A DNA stretch of 16,519 bases. It comes from an uncultured Cellvibrio sp. Its GTDB lineage: Bacteria; Pseudomonadota; Gammaproteobacteria; Pseudomonadales; Cellvibrionaceae. The position numbers and the translations under genes were made by a program. Positions 1-7,634 of the stretch are shown here, one piece after another. Under the pieces are notes generated by a model. It did not search any database, was not told the origin of the DNA, and saw nothing but the letters and a program-made list of their open reading frames with translations. Numbering within the stretch: position 1 is the stretch's first letter; each line of letters opens with the position of its first letter. Location: contig CAMLOU010000101.1 in NCBI GenBank assembly GCA_946481735.1, positions 1-16,519 on the forward strand, written 5' to 3'.

Positions 1-1796
1 CCTGGACCTTTACACCCGCCGCTGATTGGAATGGTGATGTGGGTTTTGCCTTTGAGGTTTCAGACGGTGCAGTCAATATGCCTAACACTGCATCATTAAC
101 TGTTGTTTCTGAAAATGATGCGCCGGTCACATCAGATCTTGCACTGACAACCAATGAAGATATTGCCGTAACGGGTCAACTCAGTGCGACCGATATCGAT
201 GGTGACAACCTCAGTTATATCATCACTACGGCGGCGGCCAATGGCACCGTAAATATCGATCCCGACACCGGCACCTTCACCTACACGCCAAACGCTAATT
301 ACAATGGCAGTGATAGCTTTATGGTTACGGTGACGGATGGAAATGGCGGTAGTGCCACGAGTGCAATAACTGTTGATGTACTACCTGTTGCAGATACGCC
401 AATATTATCTGCAAACGCTATTCAATTAAGTGGCGATAATGTTTTACCTGTGCCTGCCAGTGTTGGGCTCACGCAAAGATTTTATGACAATGTTGCGAAT
501 GTTGATGCCAGTACTGCGACCAATCCTGAATTGGTTGAAGTCGCAGTGGAAGCTGCGGTACCTACATCCGAAAATATCGTTTCGGATATTTATTTGCCTA
601 CAGTAGGCGTTGATGACGCTTATCAATACACCGGCTATGTCTATTTGGAGGCGGGTCATAGTTATCAATTAACGGGCAGTCGGGACGATACGCTGCTGGT
701 AAAAATCGGTGGCAACATAGTTTATAACGCCGGCTTTGATCAATGGGGGCCGATCAATGACGAGGTACGCGAGGGGAACTGGTCTGGTGCAGCACTTGAA
801 TTCCCTGTTGCGGTATCTGGTTATTATTCGTTTGAAGTTGTTGCTTACAATGGCAACGAAGCCGGTAACCTGAATTTAGGTATATCTGTCGACGGGAATG
901 CCCCTGTTGCTTTAAGCACAGAAAATTTCTATCTCTATCCCGATGTGAGTTATCTCTCCGAAAGTATTACAGCTGATTCCTATGTGCCTAATGGGGATGG
1001 AGGTTACTATCCTGCCGACACAAATCAATATACCTATTTCTTAATGAATATTTCTGCTTCGGTTGGTGCGCCGGGAGAGACGATGAATGTGACCATCTCC
1101 ACTGTGCCGGATGGCGTTGTGCTGACTGATGGAGTTAACGTTTTTACCGCTACATCAGGTTTGGATTCAGTCGATGTGACAGGTTGGGGAATAGATAATA
1201 TCCAGGTGATTCCGCCGACGGGTTATACAGGCAACTTCAGCTTGACCGTGATAGCAAGCGCAACGGATAACACCGAAAGTGCCAGTGCCACAAGCACCTT
1301 GAATTTTGACGTGTTATCCAACGATTTTAATAACATTGTGGGCACATCAACCGATAATGTGATAACTGGTTCTGGGGGCGCGGATGCTATCTACGCCCTG
1401 AATGGCAACGACACCCTCATCGGCGGTGCCGGTAATGATTATTTATCGGGCGGATTAGGTGCGGATACGTTTGCCTGGCGTCTCGGTGATGCGGGCACAC
1501 CCGGTGCTCCTGCCGTGGATAAAATCAGCGATATTAATCTCGCCCAGGGCGATGTATTGAGCTTGGCGGATTTGTTGCAAGGCGAGGAAAGCAACCCGCT
1601 AACGGATTACTTACATTTCGAAAATGACGGCAGTAATACCCGGATTCACGTCAGCAGCACGGGCGGCTACGCGGATGCGGGTTATGACGCAGGTGTGACT
1701 GACCAGATTATTGTTTTGGAGGGCGTTAGCCTGAGTGGTACTAACGCTGAGATTATTACACAGTTGCAGAATGCTAATAATTTACAGGTCGATTAG
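1..1796 (+). CDS. C-terminal part of a giant RTX/cadherin-repeat adhesin (type I secreted), 5' end outside window
   Basis: The frame is open from the first base (first full codon at 3), and the residues before the GTG at 39 are typical cadherin-like repeat sequence, so this is the tail of a longer protein and 39 is not its start. Visible modules in order are: the end of one cadherin-like/tandem-95 repeat; a full repeat at about 110-385 (ends YTPNANYNGSDSF...VTDGNGG); a PA14-like module at about 470-915; another beta-rich domain at about 1020-1310; RTX nonapeptides at 1368-1472; and a C-terminal type I secretion domain of the VCA0849 kind at about 1490-1790. Such proteins are exported by an ABC-type type I system, fold with calcium outside the cell and mediate attachment or biofilm formation. 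The nearby lapG and lapD suggest a LapA-like, LapG-cleavable adhesin. The LapG cleavage site would be in the missing N-terminus. Confidence in adhesin class is high; ligand is unknown. Confidence 0.9.
   Translation, partial: WTFTPAADWNGDVGFAFEVSDGAVNMPNTASLTVVSENDAPVTSDLALTTNEDIAVTGQLSATDIDGDNLSYIITTAAANGTVNIDPDTGTFTYTPNANYNGSDSFMVTVTDGNGGSATSAITVDVLPVADTPILSANAIQLSGDNVLPVPASVGLTQRFYDNVANVDASTATNPELVEVAVEAAVPTSENIVSDIYLPTVGVDDAYQYTGYVYLEAGHSYQLTGSRDDTLLVKIGGNIVYNAGFDQWGPINDEVREGNWSGAALEFPVAVSGYYSFEVVAYNGNEAGNLNLGISVDGNAPVALSTENFYLYPDVSYLSESITADSYVPNGDGGYYPADTNQYTYFLMNISASVGAPGETMNVTISTVPDGVVLTDGVNVFTATSGLDSVDVTGWGIDNIQVIPPTGYTGNFSLTVIASATDNTESASATSTLNFDVLSNDFNNIVGTSTDNVITGSGGADAIYALNGNDTLIGGAGNDYLSGGLGADTFAWRLGDAGTPGAPAVDKISDINLAQGDVLSLADLLQGEESNPLTDYLHFENDGSNTRIHVSSTGGYADAGYDAGVTDQIIVLEGVSLSGTNAEIITQLQNANNLQVD
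1368..1472 (+). repeat. RTX calcium-binding nonapeptide repeats in the adhesin
   Basis: Four consecutive units of the GGxGxDxLx type can be read: GSGGADAIY, ALNGNDTLI, GGAGNDYLS and GGLGADTF. They directly precede the C-terminal secretion domain, the usual position in type I secreted proteins. The repeats bind Ca2+ and drive folding after export. Four units is a short RTX block, as expected when the bulk of the protein is cadherin-like repeats. Confidence 0.85.
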
Positions 1797-1854
1797 TTCG
1801 GTGTTAAGTAACCTGGCCCCTTATAAAATCATCACCATGTACCGGAGATAGCCT

Positions 1855-2184
1855 ATGTTTGTTAAACGCAATCCGGCGGGAGAGATTATTGCCATCAGCA
1901 AGGTGGAAGAGCAGGGCATTGATGAATTCCTCGCTGATGATGCGGAAGCGTTACACCAGTTTATGCAGTGCTCTGCTTCAGATCATCAACGTCTGTTGGA
2001 AAAATCTGACCTGGATATGGCCAGGGTGTTGGAAGACCTGGTGGGATTGTTGATCGAGCGTAATCTTATTCGTTTTACCGACCTACCTGATGCAGCACAA
2101 CAAAAATTGCTTTCACGGCGGCACTGGCGCAGCCAAACGAAAGCGGTGGATGTACTGGATGACGGCGATAACCTTGGACTTTAA
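1855..2184 (+). CDS. small conserved protein of the 'tryptophan synthase subunit beta like' family
   Basis: A 109-residue soluble protein starting at ATG 1855, with GGAG nine bases upstream. It begins MFVKRNPAGEIIAISK and contains the segment VLEDLVGLLIERNLIRFTDL, followed by PDAAQQKLLSRR, a pattern I recognise from a short Pseudomonas-group family that databases name 'tryptophan synthase subunit beta like protein'. It is far too short to be TrpB and has no PLP-binding lysine motif, so that name should not be taken as function. It lies 58 bp after the adhesin on the same strand without an evident terminator between them, so co-transcription is possible. It ends 13 bp from the convergent lapD. 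No catalytic motif or membrane segment is visible. Real function unknown. Confidence 0.85.
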   Translation: MFVKRNPAGEIIAISKVEEQGIDEFLADDAEALHQFMQCSASDHQRLLEKSDLDMARVLEDLVGLLIERNLIRFTDLPDAAQQKLLSRRHWRSQTKAVDVLDDGDNLGL

Positions 2185-2197
2185 GTTTTGATGCGGT

Positions 2198-4117
2198 CTA
2201 CACTCCCGGTCCGGTAATCGCATCTATGTCTAGTGTAAAGAGCATAACTTTTTCCTGTTCATGTACCACCCCTTCAGCAATCATCATACAGCCCAATGAA
2301 TGGCCGATTTTGTTCAGGTTGCGTAAAAAGTGTTGGTTGCCGCTGTTCTCGTGAATATTGCGTACGATAGCGCTATCGATTTTGATGTAATCAATCCCCA
2401 GGTCCTGCAGTTCACGAATGTGACTGAATTCAGCACCGACATGCTCCAGGCCAACTTTGCAGCCGAGCGCGCGTAAAGATGCATTGAATGCGCGAAATTC
2501 AGCCGCGTGTCGCAATGCACATGTCTCTGCAAAATCGATCCACAAATCCTTGGCCTGCTCAACTTGATCACGCAGAAGTTCAATCAGTTGTGCGCGAAAA
2601 TCGGCATCGCAAAGTGACTCCGCAGAAACATTGACCGCCAAGGGTAATTGCATATGTTTGAGTTGACGCAATGCAATACCAATAACGGCCAGATCAATGC
2701 GCGGCATCAAACCTGAACGACTGGCCCAATGCGCAAAGTAACCTGCCGGCTGCAGTTGGCCGTCAAGTTGGAGGCGCATGGGTGCTTCGAAATGCACAAT
2801 AGAACCATCGGCTTGTCTGACTGGAAAACTTGCCAACTCCAGTTGTCCGGCTGCCAGCGCTTGCACAATGGCATCGCGCCATTCATTGACATTGGGATGA
2901 CGGGAAACGCTTCCCTGTTGCAAGGTGACTACCGCGCGGCTGCCTTTTAATTCAGCCTGGGCCAGGGCTCCGTCCAGTTTATTCATCAATGCTGCACGGC
3001 TTTCATTAGCCATGTAATTGCAGGCAGCAACCGGCAAGGTAGCCGTGTGCTGCGAGTGGTTGATCAGGGCTGCTAGCTGCTGCGCAATGTCATTCGCTAT
3101 TTTTTCCGCATTGAGGTGGCCGGGGATAAGTAAAATAAAATCGCTGCCGTTCAAGCGGCCCACATAGCCTTGAGCAAAATGTTGGGAGAATGCCTGTAAA
3201 GACTCGGCAAGCGCGCATAACAATTGGTCGACGCGGGCACGCCCTATTTGATGATTCAGTGCAGCCAGTCCAATTACACGCGTGATGACCAGAATACCGT
3301 AATTGTCGGCATCTTCACGGGTTAGCTGGCTATCCAGCAGGTTTAAAAAGTGCGCCCGATTAGCCAGCCCGGTCAGCGGGTCTTGTTGCGATTCCCGTTG
3401 CAGGCTTTGCAGTTGACGTGTCTCTTTTTCCAGCAGGATCTTTACATTGGCTGACAGGCTGTTCATGGCGCGTACCAAGCGGCGGAATTCAGCAGTGCGT
3501 GGTTCTGCTGAGGTGATAAAGCGCCGCTCGCCAATGGCTTCTGCCTGCTGCACAACCAGGTCCAGCGGACGAGAAATATATTTCAGGATGACCGTGCCGA
3601 TCAGGCTGCTAATCAAAGCGGCGACTAAAAACCATTGCAGTAAATCCAATGTGCCATCCCACAGTGCCTGCCAGGCAAACCCCGGATGACTTTCAACAAT
3701 CAGCGTGCCGTATTGTTGCCATCCATCTTGTACTTGCGCGATGCCCGGTGATGCCTTGAGTGAAATCAACTGTGTGAACCACTCAGGCACTGCCGGTGTA
3801 ATATCACTGTCAAGGCCGCCATCAACGGTGTTGTTAAAGCGGCGCTCGATGATCAGGTTATTGTCGGGATCGATCAGGGCGATGCGTTGATAGTGTCCTG
3901 AATCAAATTGCGCAGCGATAAGCAGCTCCAGCGTGACCGGGTCTTTCTCCATCTGTGTCATGGATAGCGCCAACACAGTGGCATTATCAATATTCTTTAA
4001 ATGCAATTGTGTTTCCAGATAGGTTTTAGCCGACAGCGCACTGATAACAAAACTGCCACCCAGCGCCAGCAATAAAATGGCGAGAATTCCCAGCCATAGT
4101 TGTTTAATCAGTGACAT
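2198..4117 (-). CDS. lapD: LapD-like inner-membrane c-di-GMP receptor (degenerate GGDEF-EAL)
   Basis: Binds cytoplasmic c-di-GMP and, when bound, holds the periplasmic protease LapG so that the surface adhesin is kept. I chose ATG 4117 (639 aa) because GGAGAGG lies just upstream and the N-terminus then reads MSLIKQLW, typical of the family; a TTG 12 bp earlier is less likely. A first membrane helix (about 5-28) is followed by a periplasmic domain with the conserved GWQQYG motif (132-137), whose Trp contacts LapG in studied LapDs. A second helix (about 160-180), a HAMP domain, then GGDEF and EAL domains follow. The GGDEF signature is RLNGSDF and the EAL signature FEAPMR; the usual DDFG loop reads EHVG. 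Both domains are thus probably enzymatically dead, as in known LapDs. The C-terminus TGPGV also matches the family. It lies 31 bp downstream of lapG. Confidence 0.93.
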   Translation of the reverse strand: MSLIKQLWLGILAILLLALGGSFVISALSAKTYLETQLHLKNIDNATVLALSMTQMEKDPVTLELLIAAQFDSGHYQRIALIDPDNNLIIERRFNNTVDGGLDSDITPAVPEWFTQLISLKASPGIAQVQDGWQQYGTLIVESHPGFAWQALWDGTLDLLQWFLVAALISSLIGTVILKYISRPLDLVVQQAEAIGERRFITSAEPRTAEFRRLVRAMNSLSANVKILLEKETRQLQSLQRESQQDPLTGLANRAHFLNLLDSQLTREDADNYGILVITRVIGLAALNHQIGRARVDQLLCALAESLQAFSQHFAQGYVGRLNGSDFILLIPGHLNAEKIANDIAQQLAALINHSQHTATLPVAACNYMANESRAALMNKLDGALAQAELKGSRAVVTLQQGSVSRHPNVNEWRDAIVQALAAGQLELASFPVRQADGSIVHFEAPMRLQLDGQLQPAGYFAHWASRSGLMPRIDLAVIGIALRQLKHMQLPLAVNVSAESLCDADFRAQLIELLRDQVEQAKDLWIDFAETCALRHAAEFRAFNASLRALGCKVGLEHVGAEFSHIRELQDLGIDYIKIDSAIVRNIHENSGNQHFLRNLNKIGHSLGCMMIAEGVVHEQEKVMLFTLDIDAITGPGV

Positions 4118-4148
4118 ACACCTCTCCAAAAAAAATGTGTGCGAGACA

Positions 4149-4835
4149 TCAGGGGTGGAATCCCTCAGTGCGCATACGCGTTAACACATCGCGCCAGCGC
4201 GACAAGCGTGCGCCGGGATCGGCTCGCGATTCCCGGTCGCGGCCAATCCACAGGCCTGCGTCATTGAAACTGAATACGGGACGCAGGTCCGGGCGTTTGC
4301 TGGCCGGTTCAATCGTTGTTATCAGATTATCAAGTATCAGAGGCTCAGCATGCGGAGTAGGGTAAAAACCCAGCACCATATGTGCTTGAAAGAATGTGCT
4401 GTGCTGGCCCCCGATTTGCGCCTTCACATAAATCAGGCGTAACTTATCACCGGGTACGCCCAGTTTTAATAGCGTGATGTATTTGGCGATGGTGTAATCC
4501 TCGCAATCAGCTGCACCTACACCGAGTGTTTCAAGGGGAGTGGCCCAATAATCCTGCTGTTGCCATTGTTGCAGGTCAGTACGAAATGCAATAGACCGAT
4601 TGAAAAAATCATTTACCCGATTAAGTTGTTCCTGTTCGGTCAGATTCACGCCCTGGTTAATGAGCGCGCGCCAGGCATTAAATAGCGCGCGGCCATCATC
4701 ACCGTAACGGTTACCCATTTGCTCAGCCAGGGATTTTTCATTGAGCGCGAAGCTTGCGCCGGCGATGATGCTGATCATCAATAACGACAATATCAGTACA
4801 GATCGCAGGGGAGTAAGAAGAGCGACGGACTTCAA
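4149..4835 (-). CDS. lapG: LapG-like periplasmic cysteine protease of the adhesin
   Basis: A 228-residue transglutaminase-like (bacterial DUF920/LapG) cysteine protease. In the known system it cuts the N-terminal region of LapA-type adhesins and releases the cells from the surface when c-di-GMP falls. Visible catalytic residues are Cys111 (AADCEDY), His152 (QAHMVLG) and Asp169 (LILDN). Glu112 and Asp113, next to the Cys, match the calcium-binding residues described for LapG. A hydrophobic signal segment occupies residues 5-30. The start is a TTG at 4835: GGAG lies seven bases upstream, an in-frame TGA sits 15 bp upstream, and the only early ATG (codon 20) lies inside the signal segment without a ribosome site. 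First gene of a lapG-lapD operon; a perfect hairpin (4851-4874) lies just upstream of the ribosome site. Confidence 0.92.
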   Translation of the reverse strand: MKSVALLTPLRSVLILSLLMISIIAGASFALNEKSLAEQMGNRYGDDGRALFNAWRALINQGVNLTEQEQLNRVNDFFNRSIAFRTDLQQWQQQDYWATPLETLGVGAADCEDYTIAKYITLLKLGVPGDKLRLIYVKAQIGGQHSTFFQAHMVLGFYPTPHAEPLILDNLITTIEPASKRPDLRPVFSFNDAGLWIGRDRESRADPGARLSRWRDVLTRMRTEGFHP

Positions 4836-4850
4836 TGATCCGCTCCGTCA

Positions 4851-4874
4851 ACGGCCGGATTGTCATCCGGCCGT
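4851..4874 (-). promoter_or_regulatory. perfect hairpin in the lapG leader
   Basis: ACGGCCGGAT and ATCCGGCCGT form a perfect 10-bp GC-rich stem with a 4-base loop, ending about 15 bases before the lapG TTG start. No T-run follows on either strand, so it is not a standard terminator. It may influence lapG translation or mRNA stability, or be a dyad operator. Function is inferred only from position. Confidence 0.5.
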
Positions 4875-4920
4875 AACAAATTCTGGAGGGGGAGCTGGAT
4901 CATCCGCATAGTGTGAACAT

Positions 4921-4951
4921 AATTCGGGCCGTCGAGTTTCGCCGAATTATA
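4921..4951 (-). promoter_or_regulatory. candidate lapGD promoter -10 with overlapping inverted repeat
   Basis: On the minus strand, TATAAT (4946-4951) is a perfect -10 hexamer about 110 bp upstream of lapG. No good -35 is seen (GGCAAA at a 16-base spacing is the best), so an activator may be needed. AATTCGG (4921-4927) and CCGAATT (4942-4948) form a 7-bp inverted repeat that overlaps the -10 and the expected start of transcription, the position of a possible repressor site. The promoter is predicted by eye. Confidence 0.4.
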
Positions 4952-5013
4952 GACAAGCTCTATCGACTTTGCCTGTTTCTTGCGGGCCAAGTTGATATTG
5001 ACATCCCGTCGTC

Positions 5014-5030
5014 ATGTGAATGAATCACAT
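5014..5030. promoter_or_regulatory. ATGTGA/TCACAT inverted repeat upstream of lapG
   Basis: ATGTGA and TCACAT are perfect 6-bp inverted half-sites separated by five bases (ATGAA). The half-sites are those of CRP/Vfr (TGTGA...TCACA), but the consensus spacer is six bases, so binding is uncertain. It lies about 65-80 bp upstream of the candidate lapG -10, which would suit an activator. Confidence 0.3.
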
Positions 5031-5043
5031 CAGCAGAAATCCC

Positions 5044-5229
5044 TCAGGAATGTTTTTTTTCCTGCGGTGAATAATCCCGTGAGTTTTCCGCAGACAACCG
5101 CGATGACGTCCCCATGTCGTAAGCGCCCTGAGTAGCTGGTTGAACCCGTTGGGAGAGTACTTCCAGCGTGGATTGCAGCTGGCTGAGGGTGAAAAGCACA
5201 CTTTTAAGATCGATAGGTTTGTTATTCAC
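5044..5229 (-). CDS. hypothetical small protein (61 aa), doubtful
   Basis: An ORF of 61 codons with a GTG start at 5229. AAGG lies about ten bases upstream (weak ribosome site) and a TACAAT -10-like element (5245-5250, minus strand) sits just upstream. The sequence begins MNNKPIDLKSVLFTL, then QLQSTLEVLSQRV, which could form one amphipathic helix or coiled coil; the second half is polar and looks disordered. There is no signal peptide, membrane segment or recognised domain. It lies upstream of lapG on the same strand, with about 210 bp between them including the lapG promoter region, so it is probably not in that operon. It could be a genuine small protein or chance. Confidence 0.4.
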   Translation of the reverse strand: MNNKPIDLKSVLFTLSQLQSTLEVLSQRVQPATQGAYDMGTSSRLSAENSRDYSPQEKKHS

Positions 5230-5558
5230 AATGATTCGCCTTTTATTGTATTTATCTGGCGCCGTTGAAATTCACCTCCACAGGTGTTTTTCCTTCACAA
5301 AACTGGTTTGTGGGCGCGTATTTAGCTACTCAATGTCGTTCCGTCAACCGGATGGCCTGGCGGCCTGTTGCAGTCGTTGCGAGGTGCACATGGCGTGGAA
5401 ACCTTGGCTGAGTCTAAAGCCTGTGGATTTAGCGCGCAAGTCCTCTACACGGGCTATGCAGGGTTTACGCTCGATATTGCGAGCCCCGGTCTCATTTTTG
5501 ACAAGAGGGGTGGTTTTGCTGATAGGATTGCCGACTCCTTGGGCTATACAACATCATT
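5230..5558. other. intergenic region between the 61-aa ORF and the CorC-family gene
   Basis: I find no convincing gene here. The plus-strand frame that is open across it overlaps coding sequence on both sides and has no coherent domain. The region holds the candidate promoter of the 61-aa ORF (5245-5250, minus), a short CACCT/AGGTG stem followed by five Ts (5273-5290), and a possible promoter of the downstream gene at about 5498-5528. Confidence 0.5.
5498..5528 (+). promoter_or_regulatory. candidate promoter of the CorC/CNNM-family gene
   Basis: TTGACA (5498-5503) is a perfect -35. The best -10 is TAGGAT (5523-5528) at a spacing of 19, longer than the ideal 17. Transcription would begin about 25 bases before the ATG at 5559, which suits a short leader. 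Predicted by eye. Confidence 0.4.
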
Positions 5559-6878
5559 ATGGAATTCCTGGTTCTCGCTGGTCTTATCCTGCTGAATGGC
5601 GTGTTTGCCATGTCAGAAATTGCAATCGTTACTGCGCGTAAATCCCGTCTCGCCGCGTTGAGTGCCAAAGGCAGTGCTTCAGCCAAAGCGGCTCTGAAGT
5701 TGGCTGAGGACCCCACCCAATTCCTCTCTACCGTGCAAATCGGCATTACCTCTATCGGTCTCATGAACGGTATCTTCGGGGAAGCCTTGCTGGCTGAGCC
5801 TTTTGCCCTCTGGCTGCAGGAGCTGGGTATGGAGGCTAAAAGCAGCAGCATCACATCGACACTCCTGGTCGTGGTGGTAGTCACTTACCTTTCTATCATC
5901 GTGGGCGAACTGGTGCCCAAGCGTATCGGCCAGATCAGCGCGGAACGTATCGCTTGCCTGATTGCACGCCCGATGTCATTTCTGGCTACCGGTACCAGAC
6001 CCTTCGTGATGTTCTTGTCGGTCTCGACTCACTGGTTAATGCGGATACTCGGCTTTAAGGATACCGGCGACGCTGCCGTCACCGAAGAAGACATCCATGC
6101 GATCCTCAAAGAAGGCTCTGTCTCCGGCGTGATTGAACAAAGCGAACACACCATGGTGCGCAATGTGTTTCGCCTGGATGAACGGCCGGTGTCGTCAATG
6201 ATGGTGCCGCGCACCGACATCGTCTTTCTGGATACAGCACTTACACTCGAACAAAATTTACAACGCGTCATGGAATCGCCCCACTCGCGGTTTCCGGTGT
6301 GCCACCGGCATATGGATGAGTTAATTGGTGTGGTTAACGCCAAACAACTGTTTGCCCAAGCCATCTCCGGCCAGGAAATCGATATAAAAACCCTGGCGCA
6401 GCCATGTCATTTTATTGCAGAAAGTTTTACCGGCATGGCATTGCTGGAGCACTTTCGTGCGACTAATACCCAGATGGTTTTTGTGGTCGATGAATACGGA
6501 GACCTGAAAGGTATTGTGACCCTGCAGGATCTGCTGGAGGCATTAACCGGTGAATTCAGTCCGCCCCATGGTGACGACCTGATGGTGATTCAACGCGACG
6601 ATGGTTCCTTGTTGCTCGATGGCTTGTTATCAGCGCCTGAATTAAAAGATTGCTTGGGGCTCAATGAGTTGCCAGGTGAAAAAGCCCGTGAATACGAAAC
6701 CCTGAACGGCTTGTTTATGTATTTATTGGGCCGCGTACCGGTGACAACGGACAAAGTCATATTGGAACCCTGGACCCTGGAGATCGTCGATATGGATGGC
6801 ATGCGTATTGATAAAGTACTGGCAACAAAGCATCCGCTTTCTGAGACGGATCTGGAAGCCAATGATGATACGGGCTAG
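5559..6878 (+). CDS. CNNM/CorC_HlyC-family membrane protein (PaeA/YtfL-like)
   Basis: A 439-residue protein with the order CNNM (DUF21) transmembrane domain (about 1-180), a CBS pair (about 195-335) and a C-terminal CorC_HlyC domain (about 350-425). The start MEFLVLAGLILLNGVFAMSEIA, the membrane-domain motif ELVPKRIG, and the tail GRVPVTTDKV...EIVDMDGMRIDKVL are typical. Overall order, length and tail resemble E. coli PaeA (YtfL), described as an exporter of cadaverine and putrescine; other members move Mg2+ or Co2+ or are misnamed hemolysins. Transport substrate cannot be told from sequence. ATG 5559 has no clear ribosome site, but an in-frame TAG about 37 bp upstream leaves no better choice. 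It appears monocistronic, flanked by non-coding DNA on both sides. Confidence 0.88.
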   Translation: MEFLVLAGLILLNGVFAMSEIAIVTARKSRLAALSAKGSASAKAALKLAEDPTQFLSTVQIGITSIGLMNGIFGEALLAEPFALWLQELGMEAKSSSITSTLLVVVVVTYLSIIVGELVPKRIGQISAERIACLIARPMSFLATGTRPFVMFLSVSTHWLMRILGFKDTGDAAVTEEDIHAILKEGSVSGVIEQSEHTMVRNVFRLDERPVSSMMVPRTDIVFLDTALTLEQNLQRVMESPHSRFPVCHRHMDELIGVVNAKQLFAQAISGQEIDIKTLAQPCHFIAESFTGMALLEHFRATNTQMVFVVDEYGDLKGIVTLQDLLEALTGEFSPPHGDDLMVIQRDDGSLLLDGLLSAPELKDCLGLNELPGEKAREYETLNGLFMYLLGRVPVTTDKVILEPWTLEIVDMDGMRIDKVLATKHPLSETDLEANDDTG

Positions 6879-6896
6879 GAAATTTTTCCTGACCCG
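6871..6896 (+). terminator. hairpin over the stop codon of the CorC-family gene
   Basis: CGGG (6871-6874) pairs with CCCG (6893-6896), and AGGAA (6877-6881) with TTCCT (6886-6890), around an ATTT loop with a small internal mismatch. The stem overlaps the TAG stop (6876-6878). No T-run follows, so termination is possible but weak. Confidence 0.35.
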
Positions 6897-7306
6897 ATAG
6901 GTAATACCAAGCGTTTAACCAACTCCACCCGCCGATTTTTCCCTCTTCCTTTCGCTGTCGTTTGACGCGACTGGTGCAAAAGGCCCCACGCCCTGCGCCA
7001 GCAAATGCGTCGGTGCCATCCCGTGTTGTTGCACCGGATGTTGCGCGAGATGTTTGCCACCACTTCATCTTGCACTGTTACCAAATTTCCCGGTACCAAT
7101 GTAACTTTTATGTGCAAGGCCACAGATTTTCCACCGCGTTGCACATTTGCAGTGCTTGTCCTCGCGGGTGGCCAGGCACTATCGTTTTCGTGTCATGGTT
7201 TTGGGCGCCATGCACATTTCTGTCCGTTCCTGAATTCCCTTTGCCATTTACGCGTTGACCTATCACCCGAACACCCAAGCTAATGCGCTGTTTTTCCTCA
7301 CGTTTC

Positions 7307-7318
7307 GACAACGTTGTC
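7307..7318. promoter_or_regulatory. LacI-family-like operator, distal copy
   Basis: GACAACGTTGTC is a perfect 12-bp palindrome with a central CG, the form typical of LacI/GalR-family operators. An identical site lies 301 bp downstream (centre to centre). From memory, NagR-type (LacI-family) repressors of chitin/GlcNAc genes in gammaproteobacteria use very similar sites; that match was not checked. Confidence 0.65.
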
Positions 7319-7605
7319 AGTTTGTTGTGGCGCAATTTTCATTTTTATGTTGTGGTATTAACTATCATTTAAAAAATAATTTTATGAAATAAATTACCTT
7401 GCGTTTTAATTGAAAACAGACATAACAGAAAAAATATGCATTTTAATAAGGTTTGCTGCTGCTTCTGGCATGCGGATTGAATACAGAATCTCTCGGTGCG
7501 AACTGTGCCGGCCTTCCTGATGTCTCGCCGATGTGGAGTTGATGTTGTAAAGAATACGGGACGTACATCTTTTTATTATTTTGAGCAGTGTATCAAATAG
7601 TTAAA

Positions 7606-7634
7606 TTGACAACGTTGTCCGTCGGGCGTAGGTT
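7606..7634 (+). promoter_or_regulatory. LPMO promoter candidate with embedded operator (proximal copy)
   Basis: The second perfect GACAACGTTGTC is at 7608-7619. Its left part supplies a perfect -35, TTGACA (7606-7611). With a 17-base spacer the -10 would be TAGGTT (7629-7634), a poor match. A repressor on the palindrome would cover the -35, a classic repression layout. Transcription would start about 100 bp before the LPMO ATG at 7739. Confidence 0.55.

Noticed and set aside
39..41. GTG as the start of the adhesin
   Set aside because: The frame continues upstream to the window edge with typical cadherin-like repeat residues (WTFTPAADWNGD), so the true start is outside.
5273..5290. CACCT/AGGTG stem followed by Ts as a plus-strand terminator
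   Set aside because: Only a 5-bp stem and no plus-strand gene upstream for it to end.
5168..5641. 157-codon plus-strand ORF
   Set aside because: It overlaps the 61-aa ORF and the CorC-family gene out of frame, has no ribosome site, and its residues show no domain; likely chance.
6757..7335. Several minus- and plus-strand ORFs of 75-103 codons between the CorC-family and LPMO genes
   Set aside because: They overlap each other, lack ribosome sites, and have Arg/Cys/Trp-rich compositions typical of non-coding frames.
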